Assembly (NCBI RefSeq): GCF_026340975.1
Contig: NZ_JAPEOS010000002.1
Span: 2,353,001-2,417,000, forward strand
Source: Streptomyces sp. NBC_01214
GTDB lineage: Bacteria > Actinomycetota > Actinomycetes > Streptomycetales > Streptomycetaceae
Length of the DNA: 64,000 nucleotides
Direction: 5' to 3'
Below, piece after piece: positions 9,101 through 17,723 of this stretch. The notes under the pieces were generated by a model. It did no database searches. It was not told where the DNA came from and saw only the letters and a program-made list of their open reading frames with translations. Made by a program: the position numbers and the translations under genes. The stretch's first letter is position 1, and each line of letters starts with the position of its first letter.

Positions 9101-12100
9101 ACGAGAAGGTGTCCGGAACCGGCGGCGACAACCGGCTTACGCAGGACGGCAGTTCCGTCTCTCCGGGCCTGGGAGTACCCACCGGCTCCAGCGCCGAGGA
9201 CGACGCGATCGCGATCATCGGCATGAGCTGCCGGCTGCCCGGTGGCGTGTCCTCTCCCGAGGATCTGTGGCAGCTGGTCTCCGAGGGCGTGGACGCGATT
9301 TCGGGCTTCCCGGAGGACCGCGGCTGGCACGTGGACCCCCACGCCGACTTCGCCCGCAAGGGCGGTTTCCTGGCCGACGCCGCGGACTTCGACGCGAGCT
9401 TCTTCCACATCAGCCCGCGCGAGGCCCTGGCGATGGACCCGCAGCAGCGACTGGTGCTGGAAGTGGCGTGGGAGGCGCTGGAGCGGGCCGGCCAGGACCC
9501 GGCGGCACTGCGCCGCAGCCGCACCGCGGTCTTCATGGGCGCCATGAGCCAGGACTACCTGCCTCGCCTGAGCGACGTACCCGACAACCTCGCCGGCCAC
9601 GCGCTGACCGGCGGTCACACCAGCGTGGTCTCCGGCCGCATCGCCTACGCACTGGGCCTCGAAGGGCCCGCGGTGAGCGTCGACACGGCCTGCTCCTCGT
9701 CGTTGGTCTCGCTGCACATGGCGGCCCAGTCCCTGCGGTCGGGGGACTGCTCCCTGGCCCTGGCCGGCGGTGTGACGGTGATGTCGACGCCCGGCATGTT
9801 CGTCGAGTTCGCGCGGCAGGGCGGCCTCGCCGCCGACGGCCGCTGCAAGGCGTTCTCGGACGCGGCCGACGGCACCGGCTGGTCCGAGGGCGTGGGCATA
9901 CTGGTCCTGGAGCGGCTGTCGGACGCACGGCGCAACGGCCACCGGGTGCTGGCGGTGGTGCGCGGCTCGGCGGTCAACCAGGACGGCGAGAGCAACGGTC
10001 TCACCGCGCCCAACGGCCCTTCGCAGGAGCGGGTGATCCGCCAGGCGCTGGCCAGTGGCGGTCTTTCCCCGGCGGACGTCGACGCGGTCGAGGCGCACGG
10101 CACGGGCACGTCGCTGGGCGACCCGATCGAGGCCCAGGCGCTGCTGGCGACGTACGGACACGACCGCGAGCAGCCGCTGTGGCTGGGCTCGGTGAAGTCG
10201 AACATCGGACACAGCCAGGCCGCAGCGGGTGCCGCCGGCATCATCAAGATGATCATGGCGATGCGGAACGGGATCCTGCCGCAGACGCTGCACGTCGACG
10301 AACCGTCGAGCCAGATCGACTGGTCGTCCGGCGCCGTGGAACTGCTGACCGAGCCGCGGGAGTGGACCGCCACCGACAGGCCGCGGCGGGCCGGCGTCTC
10401 GTCGTTCGGGATCAGCGGCACCAACGCGCACGTCATCATCGAGCAGGGCGACCCCGACGAGGCCCTCGACCCGGCCGAAGGGCGGGAGCCCGCCGGAGTC
10501 GTACCGTGGCTGGTGTCGGCGCGCAGCGCCCACGCGCTGACGGGACAGGCGGAGCGGCTGCGGACGGCGGCGGCCGACGATTCGGCGCCGCACGTCGCCG
10601 ATGTGGCGCTCTCCCTCGCCACGGACCGCACGGCGTTCGACCACCGCGCGGTGGTGCTGGGCACCGGGCGTCAGGAGCTGCTGACCGGCCTGGCCGCGCT
10701 GTCGAAGGGCGAGCGCGCTGCGGGCCTGATCGTGGGCACGAGCAGTGCGGCGACCGCGCCGAACGTCGGTGTCCTGTTCTCCGGACAGGGCAGCCAGCGG
10801 CTCGGCATGAGTCGCGAACTCATCCGCACGTTCCCGGTGTTCGCCGAGGCGTGGCGCGAGGTCTGCGCCGTGCTCGACCCGCTGCTGGAACACTCCGTCG
10901 ACGAAGTGGTGGCGGCCGAGCCCGACTCCGAGCAGGCGCGCCTGCTGAACGAGACTGCGATGACGCAGCCCGCCCTCTTCGCGTTCGAGGTGGCGGCGTA
11001 CCGCCTGCTGGCATCGCTGGGGGTCACGCCCTCCGTCCTGGTCGGGCATTCGATCGGAGAGCTGGCCGCCGCGCACGTGGCGGGCGTGTTCTCGCTCGCC
11101 GACGCCGCCCGTCTGGTGGCCGCCCGCGGCCGGTTGATGCAGGCCCTGCCCAAGGGCGGGACGATGGTGGCCGTCCAGGCGGACGAGGACGAGGTCCGCG
11201 ACGCGCTGGAGGGCTACGAGGAGTCCGTCTCCATCGCCGCGGTGAACGGCCCCACCTCCACGGTGATCTCCGGTGTCGAGGACGCGGTCGCCGAGGTCGA
11301 GGCGACGCTCGCGGTGGACGGCCGCAAGACCACCCGGCTGCGGGTTTCGCACGCGTTCCACTCGCCGCTGATGGAGCCGATGCTGGAGGAGTTCCGCGAG
11401 GTGGCGCAGTCGGTGTCCTACGCGGCGCCGCGCATCGCGATCATCTCCAACGTCACCGGCGCCATCGCCGGCGAAGGCGTACTGGAGCAGCCGGAGTACT
11501 GGGTGCGCCACGTCCGGGAGGCCGTGCGCTTCGCCGACGGCATCCGGGCCACGGTCGAGGCCGGGGCCGAGGTCCTGGTCGAGGTCGGCCCCGACGGAGT
11601 CCTCTCCGCCATGGCCCAGGAGACCCTGGCCGAGGTCGCCCCGGACCTGCCCGCGATACCGGTCGTCCGCAAGGACCGGACCGAATCCCGTTCGGCCGCC
11701 GAGGCGTTGGCGCGACTGCACGTCGCGGGAGTGCCGGTCGACTGGCGCGCGTACCTCGCCGCCGTGGGGGTCGCGGGACGCCACGTCGATCTGCCCACCT
11801 ACGCCTTCGACCGGCAGCGGTACTGGGCGCTTCAGGCGAAGCCGCAGGGCGATGTCAGCAGCGCGGGACTCGCCGCGATCGAGCACCCCTTCCTCGCCGC
11901 TTCCACCGACCTCGCCGTCGGCGACCAGCTGGTCCTCAGCGGCCAGATCTCCCTGGACGACGACTCCTGGCTGGCCGATCACGCCATCTTCGGCAACGTG
12001 GTGTTCCCGGGAGCGGCCTTCGTCGAGGCGGCAGTGCACGCCATGGACGGCGCCGACTGCCTGAGCATCGAAGAACTGACCCTGCAAGCCCCCCTGATGC

Positions 12101-14391
12101 TCGGCGAGGGCCCCGTACAGCTCCAGATCGTCGTCGGCGCGCCCGAGGACTCGGGCCGGCGCGACATCGGGATCTACTCCCGTGCGGTGTCCGGCGGAAC
12201 AGGGCCGTGGACGCGGCACGCGACCGGCGTCCTGTCCGCCGACCCCGGTCAGGTACCGGACGCACCGGGGCTGGACGTGTGGCCGCCGGAGGGAGCGACG
12301 CCGGTCGAGTCGGCCGACTTCTACCCGGACCTCGTCGACCGGGGTTACGAGTACGGCGAGACCTTCCGGGGCCTGCGGGCCATGTGGCGCTCGGAGGACG
12401 AGGCCTACGGCGAGATCCGGCTTCCCGACGACGCACCGCGGTCCGCCGCGGGGTTCGCCGTCCACCCGGCACTGCTCGACGCGGCCCTGCACCCGATGCT
12501 GGCGCTGCTCGCCGGTTCGGACGGCCCGCAGACGCTCCTGCCGTACTCCTGGTCGGGCGTTTCGTTCCACGCGCTGGGCGGCACCGAGCTGCGGGTCCGG
12601 GTGGCGCGGAAGGACACCCACGAGGTGTCGCTGCGGATCACCGGTCCCAGCGGCACCCCCGTGCTGTCCGTCGAGTCGCTGACGCTCATGCCCGCCTCCG
12701 TCGAGCAGCTCACCGGCGGTGCGGTGACCGATTCGCTGTACGCCGTGGACTGGTCGGCACTGCCCGAGGCGGCCGACCCCGGCCGCACGGCGCCGGAGCT
12801 GGAGTTCGCCCACGTGGCGGCGGGCGGCGAGGGCGACGTCCCCGCGGCGGCACGGGCGACCGCCCAAGAGGTGCTCGACCTCGTGCAGAAGCGGCTGCGG
12901 GGCGAGCGGTCCGACGAGAACCGACTGGTCATCGTGACCCGGCACGCGGTGTCGGTCACCCGGGACGAGGCCCCCGATCTGTCCAGTGCCCCGGTCTGGG
13001 GCCTGGTCCGGTCGGTCCAGGCGGAACACCCGGACCGGTTCGTCCTGGTCGACACGGACGGACACGAGGAATCGCTGCGCGCGCTGGAGACGCTGGAGCT
13101 GTCCCGCGAGCCGCAGCTGGCGATCCGCGGCGGCGTCGCCCACGTACCCCGCCTGGTTCCGGCGCCGGCGCCGTCGGCCGAGGCCGGACGGACGGCGTGG
13201 AACCCGCAGGGCACGGTGCTGCTCACCGGGGCGACGGGCGCCCTCGGCGCACTGTTCGCCCGGCACCTGGTGGCCGAACGCGGGGTGCGGCACCTGCTGA
13301 TGCTCAGCCGCAGGGGACCGGCGGCCGAGGGTGCGGCCGAACTGGAAGCGGAACTGACCGCGCTCGGAGCCGACGTCACCCAGGCGGTCTGCGACGTGTC
13401 CGACCCGGCCGCGCTGGCCGAGCGGATCGCAGAGATCCCGGCCGGAGCGCCGCTCACCGCGGTCGTCCACCTGGCGGGCGTGCTCGACGACGGCGCCTCG
13501 GAGTCGCTGACGCCGCAGCAGTTGAGCCGGGTGTTCGAGCCGAAGGTCGATGCGGCGTGGCACCTGCACGAACTGACGAAGGACCTGGGGCTGTCGGCCT
13601 TCATCCTGTACTCGTCGGTCGTCGGCACGGTCGGCAATGCCGGTCAGGCGAACTACGCCGCGGCGAACACGTTCCTGGACGCCCTGGCCGCGCACCGGCG
13701 AGCCGCCGGTCTGCCGGCGATCTCACTGGCCTGGGGCCCGTGGGAGCTCGGTATGGCGGGCACCCTCGGCGAGGCCGACCTGGCGCGGTTCCGGCGCAGC
13801 GGGCTGGTGCCCCTGGCCGCTGAGAAGGGGACCGCGCTGTTCGACGCGGCGCTGGCACTGGATGCGGCGTCGGTGGTGCCCGCGGTACTCGACAGGGCCG
13901 CGCTGCAACAGGCCGAATCCGTACCCGCGCTGCTGCGCGGCCTGGTCAAGCCACAGCGCAAGCGGGTCGAGGAGCGCACCGAGCCGTCGATCGCGCAGCG
14001 GTTGAGGGATCTGTCGACCGAGAAGCAGCTCGAGGAGCTGCTGGATCTGCTGCTGTCCACCGCGGCCGTGGTGCTGGGCTACCCGGACGTCGACGACATC
14101 GACGCCGACCTGTCCTTCAAGGAGATCGGCTTCGACTCGCTGAGCGGGGTGGAGTTCCGCAACCAGGTCAAGAAGGACACGGGGATTCAGGTCCCCGCGA
14201 CGGTGATCTTCAACTACCCGACCCCGATGGCACTGGCGGAACGGCTGCGGGAACTGCTGTTCCCCGAGGACGCGCCGGACGCGGAGTCGCCGCAGGCGCA
14301 GGACGACGAGGCCGGGGCAGCGGACGAGGTGGACGAGGAGCTCGACGCCATGGACGTCGAGAGCCTCATCAAGCGTGCGTTCGTCGAGTGA
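6181..14391 (+). CDS. Type I PKS: loading KSQ-AT-ACP plus module KS-AT-DH-KR-ACP
   Basis: 2736 residues. The loading KS (about 6190-7430) has VDTVQSSSL: the active Cys is Gln (codon 6676-6678), the KSQ decarboxylase form. The loading AT (about 7770-8600) has GHSQG (Ser codon 8041) and YASH (8326-8337), methylmalonyl-type. ACP1 Ser is at 8989. The second KS (about 9208-10440) has DTACSSSL (Cys codon 9691). Its AT has GHSIG (11050) and HAFH (11350), malonyl-type. DH: HAIFGNVVFP (His codon 11980) and LLDAALH (Asp 12478). KR: TGATGALG, LDD at 13483-13491 (B type), Tyr 13654. ACP2 Ser is at 14137. There is no ER. The acidic tail ending DAMDVESLIKRAFVE looks like a docking domain, so the chain passes to another PKS. 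Expected product: propionyl starter, then a 2-pentenoyl thioester. ATG 6181 has GGAG six bases upstream; ATG 6133 is an alternative. Confidence 0.95.
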   Translation: MNDRAVAVVGMSCRVPGAQDIPSFWKLLHDGVDAITDAPADRGYDAPELAPFRRGGFLERVADFDAGFFGISPREAAAMDPRQRLALELSWEALEDACAAPDGLRGSSTAVFLGATGDDYASLVHRHGPDAVSHHSLAGLSRGLIANRVSHQLGFHGPSLTVDTVQSSSLVAVHMACESLLSGATRLALAGGVHLNLVPESTLALARAGALSPDCRSYTFDARANGFVRGEGAGVVVLKRLADAVADGDPVYCVLLGGAVNHDGDGSALTVPDGDAQRALLREAYDRAGVEPEDVRYVELHGPGTRAGDPVEAGALGAVLGSGRDAGQPLLVGSVKTNIGHLDAAAGVVGLIKVALSMKHGALPASLNFVEPHPSIPMEEWKLQVNAATGDWPEGRRIAGVNSFGVGGANCHIVVAEHPGTPAEEAATTPGTESGATSGTEIATPVPVVVSGKSASALRAQAGRLHEWLEAAPDLSPADVGYSAVTTRSALKHRGVVVAGDRAELLAGLTALSTGEASPNIVAGSTTAGSGVVWVFPGQGSQWVGMARGLWDSSPVFAARMTECQELLNGLVDWSLRDVLDDQDALARVDVVQPALFSVMVSLAEVWRSVGVVPDAVVGHSQGEIAAACAAGIISLADGMRLVVGRSLAIDAGLSGHGTMGSLAMPAADVDRNRVSVAAVNGPNAVAISGEVDAVREVVAECEARGIPARVIPVNYASHSVQVESIRDEVLRVADSIATTAVDIAFYSTVTARRTDVADLDAGYWYQNLRQEVRFSETIQKLADDGYTVFVEISPHPVLTMPIQDTVDTAVVQGTLRRQEDESRRLLLSMAELYTKGVALDWRPAFEGAHRVELPTYAFQRQQFWVTGERVEPRALPAAGAVGTEPAGAEFEEALSPGMTEQEVRALVRSHAAAVLGLADPKLVDPDSTFKELGFDSVTAVELRNRLNTAAGLRLPTSLLFNYPTPALLVQHIHEKVSGTGGDNRLTQDGSSVSPGLGVPTGSSAEDDAIAIIGMSCRLPGGVSSPEDLWQLVSEGVDAISGFPEDRGWHVDPHADFARKGGFLADAADFDASFFHISPREALAMDPQQRLVLEVAWEALERAGQDPAALRRSRTAVFMGAMSQDYLPRLSDVPDNLAGHALTGGHTSVVSGRIAYALGLEGPAVSVDTACSSSLVSLHMAAQSLRSGDCSLALAGGVTVMSTPGMFVEFARQGGLAADGRCKAFSDAADGTGWSEGVGILVLERLSDARRNGHRVLAVVRGSAVNQDGESNGLTAPNGPSQERVIRQALASGGLSPADVDAVEAHGTGTSLGDPIEAQALLATYGHDREQPLWLGSVKSNIGHSQAAAGAAGIIKMIMAMRNGILPQTLHVDEPSSQIDWSSGAVELLTEPREWTATDRPRRAGVSSFGISGTNAHVIIEQGDPDEALDPAEGREPAGVVPWLVSARSAHALTGQAERLRTAAADDSAPHVADVALSLATDRTAFDHRAVVLGTGRQELLTGLAALSKGERAAGLIVGTSSAATAPNVGVLFSGQGSQRLGMSRELIRTFPVFAEAWREVCAVLDPLLEHSVDEVVAAEPDSEQARLLNETAMTQPALFAFEVAAYRLLASLGVTPSVLVGHSIGELAAAHVAGVFSLADAARLVAARGRLMQALPKGGTMVAVQADEDEVRDALEGYEESVSIAAVNGPTSTVISGVEDAVAEVEATLAVDGRKTTRLRVSHAFHSPLMEPMLEEFREVAQSVSYAAPRIAIISNVTGAIAGEGVLEQPEYWVRHVREAVRFADGIRATVEAGAEVLVEVGPDGVLSAMAQETLAEVAPDLPAIPVVRKDRTESRSAAEALARLHVAGVPVDWRAYLAAVGVAGRHVDLPTYAFDRQRYWALQAKPQGDVSSAGLAAIEHPFLAASTDLAVGDQLVLSGQISLDDDSWLADHAIFGNVVFPGAAFVEAAVHAMDGADCLSIEELTLQAPLMLGEGPVQLQIVVGAPEDSGRRDIGIYSRAVSGGTGPWTRHATGVLSADPGQVPDAPGLDVWPPEGATPVESADFYPDLVDRGYEYGETFRGLRAMWRSEDEAYGEIRLPDDAPRSAAGFAVHPALLDAALHPMLALLAGSDGPQTLLPYSWSGVSFHALGGTELRVRVARKDTHEVSLRITGPSGTPVLSVESLTLMPASVEQLTGGAVTDSLYAVDWSALPEAADPGRTAPELEFAHVAAGGEGDVPAAARATAQEVLDLVQKRLRGERSDENRLVIVTRHAVSVTRDEAPDLSSAPVWGLVRSVQAEHPDRFVLVDTDGHEESLRALETLELSREPQLAIRGGVAHVPRLVPAPAPSAEAGRTAWNPQGTVLLTGATGALGALFARHLVAERGVRHLLMLSRRGPAAEGAAELEAELTALGADVTQAVCDVSDPAALAERIAEIPAGAPLTAVVHLAGVLDDGASESLTPQQLSRVFEPKVDAAWHLHELTKDLGLSAFILYSSVVGTVGNAGQANYAAANTFLDALAAHRRAAGLPAISLAWGPWELGMAGTLGEADLARFRRSGLVPLAAEKGTALFDAALALDAASVVPAVLDRAALQQAESVPALLRGLVKPQRKRVEERTEPSIAQRLRDLSTEKQLEELLDLLLSTAAVVLGYPDVDDIDADLSFKEIGFDSLSGVEFRNQVKKDTGIQVPATVIFNYPTPMALAERLRELLFPEDAPDAESPQAQDDEAGAADEVDEELDAMDVESLIKRAFVE

Positions 14392-14416
14392 GCCGGGCGA
14401 GCCGAGTAACCCAAGT

Positions 14417-14506
14417 GAGTCAAGTGCTTCGAGTGAGTCAAGTGCTTCGAGTGAGTCAAGTGCTTCGAGTGAGTCAAGTGCTGCGAGTGAGTCGAGTGGT
14501 TCAAGT
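14417..14506 (+). repeat. 18-bp tandem repeat, five copies
   Basis: The unit GAGTCAAGTGCTTCGAGT occurs at 14417, 14435 and 14453 perfectly, then twice with substitutions (14471-14488 and 14489-14506). It fills the gap between the PKS stop and the acyl-CoA dehydrogenase. The unit is a multiple of three, and the frame through it stays open from a GTG at 14375 into the dehydrogenase, where it would encode a Ser/Ala/Glu repeat. A ribosome site directly before GTG 14519 suggests it is normally untranslated. Confidence 0.9.
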
Positions 14507-14518
14507 GAAGGTGGAACG

Positions 14519-15676
14519 GTGAAATCCGAAGAGCTCAAGACTGTTCGCCGGTTCGTGAAGGACGAACTCGGTGGGGACAACACGCAGGTGGACGCGCTGT
14601 CCGACAAGCCTCTCGACGTGTACGAGAAGTTCCGCGAGACCGGCCTCTCGAACTGGTGGCTGCCCGAGGAACTCGGCGGCCGCGGCCTCGGCCTGGAGGA
14701 CAGCGTCGAGATCGTCAATGAACTCGCCTACGGCGACGCCGGGGTGGCCTTCACCCTGTTCATCTCGGTCCTGGGCACCAGCATGGTGCAGCTGTACGGG
14801 TCCGACGAGCTGAAGGCCCAGTACCTGGCTTCCATGGCGACGCGCGGATCCTTCTGTGCGACGCTGGGCAGCGAGCGCAACGCGGGCAGCGAACTCAGCA
14901 AGATCGAGACGGTTGTCTCCCGTGATGGTGACGAACTCGTCGTCACCGGCGCGAAGTTCTTCTCCACCAACACGGATTTCGCGGACTTCCTGATCGTCGT
15001 CGCCAGGTCGGCGGACGATCCGGAGGCCTACCACGCGGTCCTGGTGCCGAGGGGGACTCCCGGTGTGGAGATCGTCAAGCGGTGGGACGTCATCGGCCTG
15101 CGAGCTTCGTACACGTACCAGGTGAAGCTGGACAACTGCCGGGTCCCCGCCAGCCACCAGCTGGAGGGTTCCGGGCTCCGGCTGCTGGAGATCGGTCTCA
15201 ACGCCAGCCGGATCCTGATCGCGGCGACCGCGATCGGGGTCGCCAGGCGGATACGTGACCACTGCATGGTCTACGCCAAGAACAAGCCTTTCAGGGACGG
15301 CACCCTGCTGGACAGCCCGGTCTTCGCGCAGCGGCTGGGACAGATGGAAATGCAGATCGACGTCATGAAAAGCCACTGTCTCAGGGCGGCCCGTGACTAC
15401 GACAAGATCATGGAAGGCCCCGACGCGGCCGGCGTCTTCGCCCGGCAGGGCACGCTGAAGTCGGCGTTGACCGCCAAGATGTTCTGCGGCCAGGCCGGCT
15501 GGGACGTGGCGAGCACCGGGTCCGAGATGTTCGGCGGGCTCGGGTACACCAACGAGATGCCCATCGGGAAACTGGTCCGGGACATTCGCTACGTCTCGAT
15601 CGTCGAAGGCGGCGACGACGTCCTGCGTGAGCTGGTCTTCAGCCGGTACGTGATCCCCGTGCCGCGCCGTTCCTAA
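14519..15676 (+). CDS. Acyl-CoA (or acyl-ACP) dehydrogenase of the PKS cluster
   Basis: 385 residues, the usual length of an FAD acyl-CoA dehydrogenase. Visible marks are the flavin-binding TLGSERNAGSELSKIE region, the beta-domain GAKFFSTNTDFADF, and the C-terminal SIVEGGDDVLREL with a Glu where medium-chain enzymes carry the catalytic base. The family oxidises an acyl thioester to the 2,3-enoyl form. Beside the PKS and an acyl-AMP ligase, it may desaturate a building block or a carrier-bound chain. Start chosen: GTG 14519 with GAAGGTGG upstream; the in-frame GTG 14375 overlaps the PKS end and would add a repeat-encoded Ser-rich tail. A strong terminator follows at 15706-15745. Confidence 0.85.
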   Translation: MKSEELKTVRRFVKDELGGDNTQVDALSDKPLDVYEKFRETGLSNWWLPEELGGRGLGLEDSVEIVNELAYGDAGVAFTLFISVLGTSMVQLYGSDELKAQYLASMATRGSFCATLGSERNAGSELSKIETVVSRDGDELVVTGAKFFSTNTDFADFLIVVARSADDPEAYHAVLVPRGTPGVEIVKRWDVIGLRASYTYQVKLDNCRVPASHQLEGSGLRLLEIGLNASRILIAATAIGVARRIRDHCMVYAKNKPFRDGTLLDSPVFAQRLGQMEMQIDVMKSHCLRAARDYDKIMEGPDAAGVFARQGTLKSALTAKMFCGQAGWDVASTGSEMFGGLGYTNEMPIGKLVRDIRYVSIVEGGDDVLRELVFSRYVIPVPRRS

Positions 15677-15705
15677 CCTCTGCCGTCGAGGCGCCCCGAA
15701 AACCC

Positions 15706-15745
15706 AGGACAACCCCGTCGTGCACGGACACGACGGGGTTGTCCT
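15706..15745 (+). terminator. Strong hairpin terminator after the dehydrogenase
   Basis: AGGACAACCCCGTCGTG (15706-15722) is perfectly complementary to 15729-15745: a 17-bp stem with a six-base loop CACGGA, 30 bases after the stop. It probably ends the PKS/dehydrogenase transcript. As a perfect stem it can act in both directions. Confidence 0.85.
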
Positions 15746-15955
15746 GCAACGGAGTTCGGGCGCGCACGAACCCGCCAGGGGCGCGGGCGAGCACGGGGGC
15801 GGCGCTGCTGCGGCCCCGGATCAACCCACCTCGCCGACACCGACCGTGGAGAGCCGACCAACCCTCCCGGACCGGGGCAGAGTGCTCGGCCGGCCGATGG
15901 CCGAAGTTGTCCCCTGGGAAAACACGGTTCCCGAGAGGCGTGTTTGCATAGGTTC

Positions 15956-17611
15956 ATGATCGTCAACGCACGGGTAACGTCCGAGCCTCAGACGTACGTG
16001 GACCACATCCTGGAGCACTGGCACGAGGACGAGGACACCGAGGTACTCGTCCAGGGCGCGCAGCGGCTGACCCGGAGGGAGGCGCGGCAGCGGCTGTTCC
16101 AACTGGGGCACGCGCTGCGCCGGCTGGGACTCGCGCCCGGCGACGGAGTGGGGTTGTTCCTGGCCAATCGCCTGGACTCCGTCCTGGTACAGCTCGCCGT
16201 CCACCTCATAGGCTGCCGCGTCGTGTTCCTGCCGCCCGAGCCGGGGCCCGGCGAGCTCGCCGCGCTGGTCGAGCAGTCCGGGGCGCGCGCCGTGGTCACC
16301 GACCCGCTGTTCGCGGGGCGGGCCGCCGACGCCGCCGGCCGCAGCGTCCACGCACCTGTGCTGCTCGGTCTCGGGCCCTGCGGGCAGCGGTGTACGGACC
16401 TGCTGGCCGTGGCCGCCGAGTGCCCCGCGGTACGCCCCGAAAGCGTGCCCGCCCCGGGAGCGGACGAGCCCATCACCGTCCTCTACACCGGCGGTACCCT
16501 GGGCCGCCCCAAGCTCGCCGCGCACAGCCACCGGCTCTACGACGCGCTGCTGGACCTGGTGGAGGACACCCAGCGGGACTCCCTCCCCGCTGACTCCTGC
16601 CCCGCTGACTCCTGCCCGGCTACGGACCCGACCGCAGACCCCGGCCCGGACCGGGTGCTCGTCGCCACGTTGCTCACTCACGGCAGCGGCCACCTCACCT
16701 CGCTTCAGGCGCTGTTGACGGGCTCCACCCTCGTCGTGCTGCCCGAGTTCGAAGCGGGCGCCACACTGGCCGTACTGCGCGAGGAGCGGATCACCGCCAC
16801 CATGTTCGTACCGCCCATGCTGTACGCACTTCTCGACCACCCGGAGTGCGGGCCGGGCACACTGCCCGCGCTGCAGCGGATCCTCTTCGGCGGCGCCGCC
16901 ACGTCACCCAGCCGGCTCCAGCAGGCGGTCGAGGTCTTCGGGCCCGTACTCAGCCAGGGCTACGGGCAGTCGGAGGCGCTCACCATCGCCGGGTTGAGCG
17001 CGGAGGCCCTCGCCTCGGAGGGAGCCCGGCGGCCCGAACTCTGGCGCAGCTGCGGCCGCGCGGGTTCCCACACCGAGATCGAGATCCGTGGCGAAGGCAG
17101 CACGGCTGCGCTGCCCATCGGGCAGGTCGGCGAGGTGTGCGTCCGGGGCAAGTCGGTGATGCTCGGCTACTACGAGGACCCGGAGCGCACCGCGGAGGCG
17201 ATGCACGACGGCTGGTTGCGCACCGGGGACATCGGCTATCTCGACACCGATGGGTATCTCTATCTCGTCGACCGGGCCAAGGACATTATCGTCACCGGCA
17301 GCACCAGCGACAACGTCTACTCCCGGGTCCTGGAGGACTTCCTCCTCACGCTGCCCGGCGTGCGCAACGCGGCAGCGCTGGGCGTTCCGGACGACGACTA
17401 CGGGGAGGCCGTGCAGATCTTCCTGGCCACGGCCGAGGGCGCTGACGTCGACCCGGACGTGGTCGGCGCGGCGGTCACCGCCGAGCTGGGAGACCTGTAC
17501 ACGCCCCGGAGGACGGTCCTGCTGGACCAGCTGCCGATGACCAAGATCGGCAAGGTGGACAAGAGGGCGCTGCGCGCCGCGTGGACGGGCGCGGCCTCGG
17601 ATACGCCGTAG
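15956..17611 (+). CDS. Acyl-CoA/acyl-ACP synthetase (AMP-forming ligase)
   Basis: 551 residues of the ANL adenylate-forming superfamily. The P-loop-like A3 motif is YTGGTLGRPK, followed by GYGQSEA (A5), RTGDIGYLDTDGYLYLVDR (A7/A8) and the C-terminal PMTKIGKVDKRALR with the A10 lysine. Such enzymes activate a carboxylic acid as acyl-AMP and load it on CoA or a carrier protein. The substrate cannot be read from sequence. An insertion of about 25 residues rich in Pro, Ala, Asp, Ser and Cys follows A3 and contains a perfect 15-bp DNA duplication at 16586-16615. An inverted repeat GGGAA-N7-TTCCC (15916-15932) lies just upstream. Start ATG 15956 has only a weak ribosome site; TTG 15944 is an alternative. 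Confidence 0.85.
   Translation: MIVNARVTSEPQTYVDHILEHWHEDEDTEVLVQGAQRLTRREARQRLFQLGHALRRLGLAPGDGVGLFLANRLDSVLVQLAVHLIGCRVVFLPPEPGPGELAALVEQSGARAVVTDPLFAGRAADAAGRSVHAPVLLGLGPCGQRCTDLLAVAAECPAVRPESVPAPGADEPITVLYTGGTLGRPKLAAHSHRLYDALLDLVEDTQRDSLPADSCPADSCPATDPTADPGPDRVLVATLLTHGSGHLTSLQALLTGSTLVVLPEFEAGATLAVLREERITATMFVPPMLYALLDHPECGPGTLPALQRILFGGAATSPSRLQQAVEVFGPVLSQGYGQSEALTIAGLSAEALASEGARRPELWRSCGRAGSHTEIEIRGEGSTAALPIGQVGEVCVRGKSVMLGYYEDPERTAEAMHDGWLRTGDIGYLDTDGYLYLVDRAKDIIVTGSTSDNVYSRVLEDFLLTLPGVRNAAALGVPDDDYGEAVQIFLATAEGADVDPDVVGAAVTAELGDLYTPRRTVLLDQLPMTKIGKVDKRALRAAWTGAASDTP
16586..16615 (+). repeat. Perfect 15-bp tandem duplication inside the ligase gene
   Basis: CCCGCTGACTCCTGC occurs twice head to tail and keeps the frame, giving PADSC twice in a surface-loop-like, low-complexity insertion. 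It has the appearance of a recent slippage event. Confidence 0.85.
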
Positions 17612-17723
17612 GCACGACGTGGCCCGACCCACCCCTGGCGACGGGGCTGAATCCTCTTCCGCCTCCACCGCCTGGGGTGCGTGGAGGGGCCGCGCGGGCC
17701 GGCAGCCACGAGGAGGACGAAGC

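Noticed and set aside
6259..13695. A 2478-residue open frame on the minus strand of the PKS gene
   Set aside because: It is the antisense shadow of the PKS, rich in Arg/Gly/His, with no family match and no start signal. The plus-strand frame has all catalytic motifs.
9267..13823. Long plus-strand frame of 1518 residues inside the PKS
   Set aside because: Its composition is Arg/Gly/Ala-rich shadow text in the wrong codon phase, and no motif matches.
14417..14506. CRISPR array
   Set aside because: The units are contiguous with no spacers; it is a simple tandem repeat.
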